From the NCBI GenBank assembly GCA_036346275.1, contig CM070711.1, positions 53,073,435-53,137,434 of the forward strand: 64,000 nucleotides of DNA, written 5' to 3'. The stretch is from Otatea glauca (Eukaryota > Streptophyta > Magnoliopsida > Poales > Poaceae). This document shows positions 55,154 to 64,000 of this stretch, piece by piece (position 1 is the stretch's first letter; each line of letters begins with the position of its first letter). The position numbers and the translations under genes were made by a program. The notes beneath the pieces are model-generated. The model was given only the letters and a program-made list of their open reading frames with translations, had not been told where the DNA came from and did not search any database.

Positions 55154-56101
55154 TGATGAGGACATCCATTCCTTGGATACACGCACTACACTCGATGTTC
55201 CTCATATTTCACCACTTCAAGGTCCAATGACTCGAGCTCATACTCATCAATTAAATCATAAGGTGAGCTCGTTCCTCACTGTTCATAATTATTTTAATAG
55301 GGATGGTATGCTACCTAATGGACATCATGATTTGTTGTTACTTAGGAATATTGGTGAAGATGCCATGCCAAGTCTCCATCATCAACTCGGAGAGCAAGAT
55401 AATTCGGGCTGCAATTCGAGTTGGAGTCAGCCTGATAGCCTTGGATTCAAACGGCCATAACTTTCTCATATGGCGTCAATCGGAGGTGTTAACTACTATA
55501 TTGAAAGGTTATTTCATGATCTTTCCAATGGATCTAACCTCACCTCCAAATTGTATCGGGAAGGCTTCCAAATAGTCGTAACAAGTGGCTGCTATTTTCT
55601 AGACAGTGTTGTGCCACCTTTTCTTTGGGCCACGGGCCTTGTATCTTGACAGAGGGTCTAAGGCCAGGTTGTGGATGTGGGAGGCAACCCTAGCACGCCC
55701 CCTCCCTGGCCGCGGCTGCACTCTCCCTTTCCACATCATTAAAACAAGCCACCGTCATCAGTTTAGGTCAGGTTATTTTGCTAAGTTTGTTCTCCATTGT
55801 GTGTGAAACACTTGTTCATCGGAATAGTGTCACAAGACCTGGTTTAGTTAAAGAGATAACTTCAACTTTGATCGTTTTGAATTGTTAGTTTGCTTTCTTC
55901 TCGTTCTTGCTTGTTTCTTCTCTGCGTGCGGAATTAACCTTCATGGTTAGGTCACTGGCGTGAGCACGATGCGATAACAATAGGTGCGTGGGTGTAGCGA
56001 TTGCAAGGATTCAATCTTCGCTGATTGGAAGCCCTTGGAACACAAACGTCTCCGTTCCGCAAAAGTAGAACCTATCGAAAGATCGGACCGTTGTCGCATC
56101 A
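55154..56101 (+). repeat. 5' LTR of the CRM-like element
   Basis: It starts TGATGAGGACATCC right after TSD TAATC and ends GTTGTCGCATCA, 948 bp. It still encodes, from about 55160 to 55458, the C-terminal peptide of integrase (QGPMTRAHTHQLNHKVSS), as expected for an LTR that overlaps pol at the 3' end. Confidence 0.85.
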
Positions 56102-56103
56102 AG

Positions 56104-56115
56104 TGGTATCAGAGC
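56104..56115 (+). other. primer-binding site (initiator Met tRNA type)
   Basis: TGGTATCAGAGC lies two bases after the 5' LTR. It is complementary to the 3' end of plant initiator methionine tRNA, the usual primer of chromoviruses. Confidence 0.9.
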
Positions 56116-57122
56116 TGCGTTGCCCGTTAGGTATCAGCACTTTTCCCCTTTAGATTAATTCTGTTCTTCGTCCTAGAGTCCAGAAAATTGCCCCACAAAA
56201 AAAATATTTATTCACCATTTTTATCCCTATCCAAAACACTTTGTGCCTGCAATTCCACTTTCAGTTTTTCTTTTCTGAATTTTGGTCCCTTGCCTAGTCG
56301 TCATGTTCGTCGGTTCTAGTCGAGTCGAGGCCTAGATTGCGCAGTGCTCAGTAAAACAGACATAACTTTTGCATACGAACTCCGATTAGGGCGTTTTTTT
56401 TGTTTCAAAAAGGACGATGAGACGCATGTGAAAAAACCACATGTCTTTAGATCTTTGCAATTTTGACCCTCAAAATCAGTCTCTAAGACCGAGTTACGGG
56501 CCCGAAAGTTTCTTGTCTTTGTTTTCGCCATTTCTTTCGGTCATCATTTAATGTTTTCCTTTGCTCCAAAACATGAGATTTTTGCTTTGTTGTCCATCCC
56601 TACTTGACTGAGAGGTATACCTTTGAGTTAAAAAAAAGGCAAAGGTGCATCAAAAAAGAGAAAGCGAGGAAAGGAAAAGGCAAATGCAAAAAAAATCAAA
56701 AGCCGCACTAAAAATCAAATCGAAGCATCCTTTGAGTCCTTTGCATAATTGTGTGCCGTTTTGCTTGAACTAGGTCCAAGGCGAGTTTAGGTCGACAACA
56801 TAGACTAGCTTGGGACTACTCTTGATCTTGCAATTTCGAATTGAATTATTGCTAATCCTTGCTACATATACATAGCCTTCCGAGCTCCACTTTACTTCCA
56901 ACTCGGTTACAGATTTACTTTGCAATCGCTAGCTCCATCACTGTCATCAGTTGTCATGAACCAACCTACTGGATGGCACCGCCTGTCGCAGTAGGTAAGA
57001 AACTTACAAGAGCTTGGTAAGAAGCTTGAGCGAGAGTGATCTTTACCCCTTGTCCACCACCTAGTAGTTGATAGGAAGAATATATACTCTGTGTTTTTTC
57101 TTCTTCTTGTCTTCTACTAACA
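56116..57122 (+). other. untranslated leader of the CRM-like element
   Basis: About 1 kb without supported coding sequence, with an A-rich stretch near 56640-56700, between the PBS and the gag start. Confidence 0.6.
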
Positions 57123-58670
57123 ATGACAGGATCACATAATGAAATTCTGGATGGAGACGAATGTGTTTTAAAAATTGAGCTCATGAAGTACGTGGAAGAT
57201 CATCAAAGCGCATTGAGAGGTATCGACGCAAACCTCATCAAGCTTGCTAAGGACAATGAACATAGAATGGAGCGAAACGAGCAGAGCATTGCCAACCTCG
57301 TCACAAGAATGGAGTACCTTGAGAGGCAGCTGCCTCCACCTGTAGGTCCTGCACCTCCCAATGGAGGTCAAAGGGTGGGCAATCTTGCTGCCCCTAGAGA
57401 TGAAGAAGTATTCCCCATCGACGACATAGAGAATGATGAAGGTGAAGAAAGTGTAGGCAATATAGATGATCGTGCTACCGAACAGAATGCACGTTTTCGT
57501 GATCGTCTTCGTCATAATTGTCATGGTATGGGAGGTAACAATGGTAATGCTAATCGACATCATGGTAATGTTAATGATGAATTTTCTAAAGTTAAGTTTA
57601 CTATGCCATCTTTTATGGTCGTTATAATTCGGATGAATATTTAGAATGGGAGCTATCGTGGATCAAAAAATTTCATGCTTTGAAGTCCCAGAAGAACATA
57701 GAATAAGACTTGCCACTAGTGAATTTACTAACTTTGCATCGTATTGGTGGTATGAAATTAAACTAACAGATAATGTCCCTACCACTTGGAATACTTTGAA
57801 AGAATACATGCGAGTTAGATTTGTACCCTCATATTATGCTAGAGATTTATTGAATAAATTACAGCACTTGACACAAGGTAATAAGTCCGTAGAAGAGTAT
57901 TATCGGAGTTACAAATTGGTATGTTGCGTTGTAAAGTGCAAGAAGATGAGGATGCAAAATGTCTAGATTTTTGGGGTTTAAATTGTGAAATTCGAGACAT
58001 ATTAGAGTATAAGGATTATCATAATTTCACTCGTTTGTTTCATCTTGCTTGCAAAGCTGAAAGAGAAGTACAGGGACGACAAGCTCGATCACGAGGAGTT
58101 ACTTTCGGAGGATCTCCTCCAACTCGGGCCACACCTAGGGCGTCACCTACGGCACATTCTGCCGGTCGCACTACTTCATCTTCTTTTTGTGCACGTTCCA
58201 CTGATTCCGCACCACAACCACGTGCTCATGTAGCAAGCAAATCAGCGATGGTGCAAGCACCGGCAAAGAACGCATCATCGGTTGCTTCCACGGGGAGGAC
58301 ACGTGACACGAAGTGCTACCGCTGCAAGGGATGGGGTCATGTGATGAAAGACTTTCCAAATCAGCGGGCTCTCATTGCCAAAGATGACGGTGAGTATACT
58401 AGTGCTAGTGATATTGATGATGAAGATTTGGCTCTTGTTTCGGCTAACACTGCAGGTGACGAACATGAGATGTGTAGCGATGATGGTGTGGACAAATTTG
58501 GAGCTGAAGCTTCTAAGAGGTACATGACCATTGAAGCACAGCGAGTACTTAGTGCTCAAATGGAGAGAGCGGAGCAAAATCAACGTCATACTTTGTTCCA
58601 ATCAAAGTTCGTTGTGAAAGAAAGATCATGTCGCGTCATCATCGATTCAATGGTTCAACTCTTGCGGTAA
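57123..58670 (+). pseudogene. CRM-like gag
   Basis: From ATG 57123 the frame reads MTGSHNEILDGDE, LMKYVEDHQSALRGIDANLI and a PPPVGPAPPN linker. A shift near 57610 leads to the capsid core (SYWWYEIKLTDNVPTTWNTL, YYARDLLNKLQHLTQGNKSV), and another near 57920 to the basic tail and zinc knuckle CYRCKGWGHVMKDF, whose last Cys is replaced by Phe. The protease start follows at the end (VIIDS), where the active-site triplet is split by a frameshift. Gag would build the particle and bind element RNA. Confidence 0.85.
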
Positions 58671-60488
58671 GTTGAAGGTAAATAAGATTGTGAGAGTGCA
58701 TTTTTCAATAGGTACCTACCATGATCATGCAAATTTTGATATAGTGCCTATGCAAGCTTGTTCTTTGCTTTTAGGTAGGCCTTAGGAATATGATACTGAT
58801 GCTTTACACCATGGTAGAAGCAATAAATACACTTTCACACATAAGGGAAGAACCGTTGAATTAATTCCAATGACCCCTGCCGCAATTTTGAAAGATGAGT
58901 TAGAAAGAGCTGAAAAAGAACATAAGGTGAAAGATACTAAAACTAAGAATCAGATTGTAGCTAAAGAAGTTTTCCCACCTAAAAAAAAGAAGGCACCTAG
59001 TGTTAAGAAGACGGGAATTAAATTGAAGGGTGCTAACATGTTTGCTACAAAATCTGATTTACTTGAGCTTGATGTGTCTACCTCGGTTTGCTATGCTTTG
59101 ATTTGCAAAGAGGCTTATTTTTCCCTTGATAAATTGCCTAGCTCCTTGCCTCCTACTATCACTAACCTTTTGTTGTATTTCTGGATGAGCTTCCCCCGGG
59201 GCTGCCACCTATGAGAGGAATTGAGTATCAAATTGACTTAATTTCGGGAGCGACTTTGCCAAACCGTGCGCCTTACCGAACCAACCCCGAAGTGACTAAG
59301 GAAATTCAGTGCCAAGTCCAAGACTTATTGGACCGAGGGTATGTACAAGAGAGCCTTAGTCCTTGTGCCGTTCCTATTATTTTGGTTCCTAAGAAAGACG
59401 GTAGTTAGCGAATGTGCGTAGATTGTAGAGCCATTAATAATATCACAATAAGGTATCGTCATCCTATTCGTCGGTTAGACTACTTGCTTGGTGAGTTAAG
59501 TGGTTCTATCATTTTTTTTTCTAAGGTAGACTTGCAAAGTGGATACCACTAAATTAGAATGAAGTTGGGAGATGAACGGAAAACAGCTTTCAAAACTAAG
59601 TTCAGATTATATGAGTGGTTAGTAATGCCTTTTGGGTTAACTAACGCACCTAGCACTTTCATGCGGCTAATGAACGAAGTTTTATGTGCTTTCATTGGAA
59701 AATTTGTGGTGGTTTATTTTGATGATATTTTGATCTATAGCAAGTCATACAGAGCACACATAGAACATTTACGTGCTGTTTTTAATGTTTTGAGAGATGC
59801 ACATTTGTTTGGTAATCTTGAGAAATGCATTTTTTGCACGGATCGAGTCTCTTTTCTTGGCTATGTTGTTACTCCACAGGGAATTAAAGTGAATGAAACA
59901 AAAATTGAAGCCATCAAGAGCTGGCCGACCCCTGAGACAGTCACACATGTGAGAAGTTTTCATGGTCTTGCAAGGTTCTATAGGCGTTTCGTGAAAGATT
60001 TCAGCACTATTGCTGCCCTGCTGAATGAGTTGACAAAGAAGTGTGTCCCTTTTCATTGGGGACTAGCACAAGAACATGCTTTTAGGGTACTAAAGGAGAA
60101 GCTTACCAATGCCCCTCTGCTTCAGCTTCCAGACTTTGGTAAAACTTTTGAGTTAGAGTGTGATGCTAATGGGATTGGAATAGGAGGAGTATTGCTACAA
60201 GAAGGTAAACCCGTTGCATATTTTAGCGAGAAATTGAATGGGCCTGCTCTGAGTTATTCTACATATGACAAAGAATTGTATGCTTTAGTGCGTGTGTTAG
60301 AAATGTGGCAACACTACCTTTGGCCCAAAGAATTTGTTATTCATTTCGATCATGGATCTTTGAAATATATTAGAAGTCAAGATAAACTAAATAAACGACA
60401 TGCTAAATGGGTTGAGTTCATAGAGTCGTTTCCATATATCATTAAGCACAAGAAAGGTAAGGACAATGTAATTGCTAATGCATTGTCT
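58671..60488 (+). pseudogene. CRM-like pol: protease remainder, reverse transcriptase, RNase H
   Basis: A 58870-59214 frame covers the protease-RT linker. The RT begins at 59211 (RGIEYQIDLISGATLPNRAP, VPKKDGS), is stopped by TAG near 59406, and resumes to a long frame at 59559-60491 with MPFGLTNAPSTFMRLMNEVL, the catalytic YFDDILIYSK near 59712, and RNase H (ELECDANGIGIGGVLLQEGK, YDKELYALVRVLEMWQHY, KKGKDNVIANALS). A TGA at 60489 separates it from integrase. The catalytic Asp residues of both domains are kept. Confidence 0.88.
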
Positions 60489-62037
60489 TGAAGATATACT
60501 TTGTTATCATAACTTGATCATAAAATTTTTGGCTTAGAAACAATAAAAGAATTATATGCTAATGATTTGGATTTTAAATATGTTTATATGAATTGTAGAG
60601 AAGGAAGAACATGGAATAAATATCTGTTGAATGATGGATAGTTGTATCATGCTAACAAGCTATGTGTTCCAGTTAGCTCTATTCATTTTTTGTTTTTGCA
60701 GGAAGCGCATGGAGGTAGTTTGATAGGACATTTTGGGGTGAAGAAGATGGAGGATGTACTTGCTGCATATTTCTTTTGGCCTAAGATGAGACGCGACGTC
60801 GAGCGTTATGTGTCACGATGCACTACTTGCAATAAAGCTATGTCCCGTTTGAACCCGAATGGTCTTTATATGCCTCTTTCTGTTCCTAGCGTTCCGTGGG
60901 AGAATATTTTAATGGATTTTGTATTAGGATTGCCTAGGACTAAAAGGGGGGAGGGATAGTATATTTGTGGTGGTTGATCGTATTTCTAAAATAGCACATT
61001 TTATACCTTGTCATAAGAGTGACGATGCTACAAATGTTACTGAATTATTTTTTAGAGAGATAGTTCGTTTACACGGCGTGCCCAATACCATTGTTTCAGA
61101 TCGTGACGCAAAGTTTTTGAGTCATTTTTGGAGAAGCTTATGGAATAAATTGGGGACAAAGCTACTTTTCTCTACTACTTGTCATCCCCAAACCGACGGA
61201 CAGATGGAGGTCGTCAATCGCACATTGTCAACTATGCTACGGGCTATCCTAAAGAAGAATTTGAAGATGTGGCAAGAGTGTTAACCTCATATTGAGTTTG
61301 CGTACAACAGGTCAGTACACTCCACCACCAAGGTAAGTCCATTTCATGTAGTATATGGGTTTAATCCACATGCTCCTATTGATTTACTACATTTACCTAC
61401 TTCTGAAAAATCTAATTTTGATGCTAAGAAACAAACTGAATTGGTTCTAAAAATGCATGAATTGGTTAAAGAAAATATTGAAAAGATGAATGAGAAATAT
61501 AGAGTTTATGGTAGCCAAGGTCGAAAACATTTAACCTTTGAACCTGGTGATCTTGTTTGGTTACATTTGCTTAAAGATAGATTTCCCGAGTTGAGAAAGT
61601 CTAAATTAATGCCTTGAGCTGATGGTCCTTTTAAAGTGCTTGAAAAGATTAATGACAATGCCTATAAGCTTTAGTTGCCTGCAGATTTTGGGGTTAGTCC
61701 CACATTTAACATTTCAGATTTAAAGCCGTATGTGGGAGAAGAAGATGAACCTGAGTCGAGGACAACTCCAATTTTAGAGGGGGAGGATGTTTCACCACTT
61801 CAAGGTCCAATGACACGAGCTCATACTCGTCAATTAAATCATAAGGTGAGCTCGTTCCTCGCTGTTCATAATTATTTTAATATGGATGGTATGCTACCTA
61901 ATGGACATCGTGATTTGTTGTTACTTAGGAATATTGGTGAAGATGCCATGCCAAGTCTCCATCCTCAATTCGGAGAGCAAGATATTTCGGGCTGCAATTC
62001 AAGTTGGAGTCAGCCTGACAGCCTTGGATTCAAATAG
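60489..62037 (+). pseudogene. CRM-like pol: integrase with C-terminus inside the 3' LTR
   Basis: The zinc-binding part is at 60700-60840 (EAHGGSLIGHFGVKKMEDVL and CTTCNKA). The DDE core lies in 60860-61284: MDFVLGLPRT, SDRDAKFLSHFW, and the Glu in DGQMEVVNRTLS. The C-terminal domain has FEPGDLVWLHLLKDRFPELR and SPTFNISDLKPYVGEEDEPE. The last frame (61675-62037) passes the polypurine tract and continues 249 bases into the LTR, ending with QPDSLGFK. Stops occur at about 60957, 61282, 61617 and 61672. Confidence 0.87.
61776..61788 (+). other. polypurine tract of the CRM-like element
   Basis: The run agagggggagga precedes the 3' LTR start and at the same time encodes EGED of the pol C-terminus. 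Confidence 0.8.
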
Positions 62038-62689
62038 CCATAACTTTCTCATACAGCCTCAGTCAGAGATGTATAAGTACTCTATTGAAAGGTTATTTCA
62101 TTATCTTTCCAATGGATCTAACCTCACCTCCAAATTATATTGAGAAGGCTTCCAAATAGTCAAAACAAGTGGCTGCTGTTTTCTGGACGGTGCTGCGCCA
62201 TCTTTTCTTTGGGCCACGGGCCTTGTATCTCGACAGAGGGTCCAATCCTAGGTTGTGGACATGGGAGGCAACCCTAGCACGCCCCCTCCCTAGCGCAGCT
62301 GCCCTCTCCCTTTCCATATCATTAAAACAAGCCGTCGTCATCAGTTGAGGTCAGGTTATTTTGCTAAGTTTGTTCTCCATTGCGTGCGAAAGACTTGTTC
62401 ATCGGAGTAGTGTCGCAGGACCTAGTTTGGTGAAAGAGATAACCTCAACTTTGATCGTTTTGAATTTTGTCAGATTGCTTTCTTTCTCGTTCTTTCTCGT
62501 TTTTTCTACTGTGTGCAGGAATTAACCTTCGTGGTTAGGTCATCCAGGCGCGAGCACGGTTGATAACGACAGGTGGTGGGTGTAGCGATTGCAAGGATTC
62601 AATCTTCGCTGATTGAAAGCCTTTGGAACACTAACGTCTCCGCTTCGTAAAAATAGAACCTATCGGAAGATCGGGCCGTTGTCGCATCA
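61789..62689 (+). repeat. 3' LTR of the CRM-like element, with a small deletion
   Basis: It ends GTTGTCGCATCA like the 5' LTR and is followed by TSD TAATC. It lacks about 47 bp near its start that the 5' LTR retains (the stretch between TGATG and TTTCACCAC). Elsewhere the two LTRs align along their whole length with scattered differences. Confidence 0.85.
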
Positions 62690-62694
62690 TAATC

Positions 62695-63438
62695 AAAGAC
62701 TACAAAGCTTATTACCTCAACCAAACGATGGACAATTGGAAATCATGTACAAGGATAAGCACACATTACAAAAGACAGAGAAAACAAACTGATTCCTTTG
62801 TGTATTGCTAATTAAGGAAAGGAAACATGCAAAAACCTAATATCTGTGTATTGCCCATGAAGTTGCTGAAATTTTATTTGGTTAGTCACAGCTAAAAGAA
62901 ACATGGATATAGGCACAGTTAGACAGGATTAGTCACAGCACACTTAAAATAGTACGGAAGCAAGTAAGACTCCGCCATGCACAGTTAGATAGGATTAGTC
63001 ACAGCACACTTAAAATAGTCTGAGAATCAACTGAATATTATCGATGTTGGATTTATCCATTGTGTTATTTTAAAAAAAAATCAAGTGTAGATAATTATAT
63101 CTGCTAACATTAGATGATTGTACATTTACAGTTCCTTGTTACCATAATGTCTGCTAGACTATTATTTTCCCATGAGTTAATCTCAGGGTGCCCTTTCATA
63201 ACTCTTTTTTTTCATTCTTCATATTCAAAGAAAATCTATGCAAGGGTAGTTGTAGCAATTTTTCATTAGAGGAAACCAATACAACAATGTGGGGCAACAA
63301 AATGTGTTATAAGAGGAGAAAGTTGTAAGCATCGCACAAGAAACTTTAAACTTCACAGTATTTGAAATTGTCCAAACCTAAGGACTCTCAAATGCCCATT
63401 GAAGTGAGGTGTTCCTTAAGAAGCTTCTTAGGACATAC
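62695..63438. other. AT-rich intergenic or intronic sequence
   Basis: A 33-bp phrase (cacagttagacaggattagt plus cacagcacacttaaaatagt) occurs twice, near 62917 and 62980. No gene is seen; it may be an intron of the minus-strand gene to the right. Confidence 0.45.
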
Positions 63439-63516
63439 CTTTTTCACAGTATTGGCAGATTCGGCCATCAGTTTCTTGCCAACAGCGGTTGATCTTGTGA
63501 ATGTAATCTTTCTGAC
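63439..63516 (-). other. probable exon 2 of a minus-strand gene
   Basis: On the minus strand, TTATTAG|GTCAGAAAG opens a 78-bp block (26 codons) that reads VRKITFTRSTAVGKKLMAES then ANTVKK and ends at AAAAAG|GTATGT. Both splice sites are good, the block is a multiple of three and it joins in phase 0 with the exon to its right. The family is not recognised. Confidence 0.5.
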
Positions 63517-63691
63517 CTAATAAAGCTAATAATTATCATGTCAATTAAACTATTCCTACATAATCAATTAACAATGGAAGAAAGAATTGTTGTGGATGCA
63601 ATAGAAAACAGGAGGAAATCAAACTTGTGAACTCTGCAGTAGTGCATACCGGAGAAACCCTAGCTACTGATTATACACGAAAAGAGCTTAC

Positions 63692-64000
63692 CTTTTCTTG
63701 AATCGCGAGGATGGCTATGGCGAGGGCAAGGGTGAGGCGTCGGCCTCTAGAGAGGAGACGGAGGCGAAGGCGGCTAGGGCGAGGGCGAGGACGAGGCGTC
63801 GGGCTCCGAAGAGGAGATAGAGGCGAAGGCAGCAAGGGCAAGGGTGGCTAGGGCGAGGGCGTGGCGAGGAGATGGAGGCGAAGAAGGCTAGGGTGAGAGT
63901 GGCTAGGGCGAGGGCGAGGGCGAGGCGTCGGGCTCCGGAGAGGAGATGGAGACGAAGGCGGGGAGAGTGAGTGAGAGGACCGAACGGGGGCGACACTCGC
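63692..64000 (-). other. probable exon 1 of a minus-strand gene, C/T-rich and repetitive
   Basis: The minus strand ends at AAGAAAAG|GTAAGC (63692) after a frame reading LTLALAIAILAIQEK, which is in phase with exon 2. Upstream is a C/T-rich tandem repeat that could be leader or signal-peptide coding. A start codon is not fixed: an ATG near 63996 opens a different frame. The gene is cut by the window edge. Confidence 0.4.
63712..63965. repeat. imperfect tandem repeat, 60-85 bp units, purine-rich on the plus strand
   Basis: The phrases ggcgtcgggctccg, gaggagatggaggcgaagg and ggctagggcgagggcgag recur in order three to four times. Confidence 0.8.

Larger units (their letters stand above)
55154..62689 (+). 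mobile_element. CRM-like Ty3/gypsy element, full length, mutated
   Basis: The element has two LTRs, a primer-binding site, gag, pol and a polypurine tract. The flanking 5-bp sequence TAATC is present on both sides (55149-55153 and 62690-62694), so this is one complete insertion of 7.5 kb. There is no chromodomain; the pol C-terminus instead runs into the 3' LTR, which with the LTR start TGATGAGGACATC points to the centromeric-retrotransposon (CRM) chromoviruses. Every main frame is interrupted, so it cannot move unaided. Confidence 0.85.

Noticed and set aside
63715..63996. A 93-codon minus-strand frame starting MSPPFGPLTHSP
   Set aside because: It reads the tandem repeat in a frame that does not join the well-supported exon 2. 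It may be leader sequence, so it is not called as a protein.
1..64000. tRNA, rRNA and snRNA genes
   Set aside because: No convincing tRNA A/B box pair or conserved rRNA segment was seen by eye; a tRNAscan-SE or Infernal run would be decisive.

Overview
The window looks like intergenic nuclear DNA from a grass (Poaceae). Nearly all of it is nested plant transposons: Ty3/gypsy of Tekay-like, Tat-like and CRM-like type, a Sirevirus-like Ty1/copia terminus, CACTA ends with grass-type subterminal repeats, and foldback or hAT-like elements. Intron-bearing gene fragments with GT..AG borders sit in the small gaps. There are no operons, ribosome binding sites, rRNA, CRISPR arrays or recognisable tRNA genes. 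The species cannot be named from this sequence alone.

Layout: 1-4553 is the 3' end of a Tekay-like chromovirus (RNase H tail, integrase, chromodomain, polypurine tract, 2.8-kb LTR). 4.6-9.7 kb is a low-copy island with a broken minus-strand ORF, a 28-32 bp minisatellite, a 42-bp tandem repeat, a TATA box and a multi-exon gene with two GRF-type zinc fingers. 9.7-12.8 kb is repeat-poor intergenic DNA. 12.86-14.705 kb is the 5' end of a CACTA element on the minus strand, with a long internal hairpin. 14.7-18.62 kb is the 3' part of a Sirevirus-like copia element whose LTR carries about 17 small hairpins sharing one loop sequence.

18.6-39.5 kb is a nest of three Tat-like gypsy elements. A (plus) has pol followed by a minus-strand antisense ORF. 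B (minus) is inserted in the antisense ORF of A and has a 3' LTR, polypurine tract, plus-strand antisense ORF, 80-bp tandem array and truncated pol. C (minus) has LTR, PBS, a gag fragment, protease, an uninterrupted reverse transcriptase ORF, RNase H, integrase, antisense ORFs and a 72-bp array. A 1.55-kb direct duplication (26705-28265 and 37397-38930) brackets C.

39767-43023 is a solo Tekay-like LTR with a perfect 5-bp target-site duplication, followed 221 bp later by a related LTR in the opposite orientation. 46.1-47.8 kb holds two large foldback elements with microsatellites in their loops. 49.0-50.4 kb is a hAT-like element. 51.9-53.0 kb has exon-like fragments. 54.1-54.4 kb is a CACTA-type inverted repeat. 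55154-62689 is a full-length but mutated CRM-like gypsy element with matching TSDs, whose pol frame runs into its 3' LTR. The right edge holds the probable first two exons of a minus-strand gene.

Almost every transposon ORF is broken by stops or frameshifts. The best candidates for working sequence are the GRF-finger gene at 8.2-9.6 kb, the exons near 63.4-64 kb and the hairpins. No whole unknown system was found. The most unusual signals are the covarying hairpins of the Sirevirus-like LTR and the TATA-driven antisense ORFs and palindrome-bearing arrays of the Tat elements.
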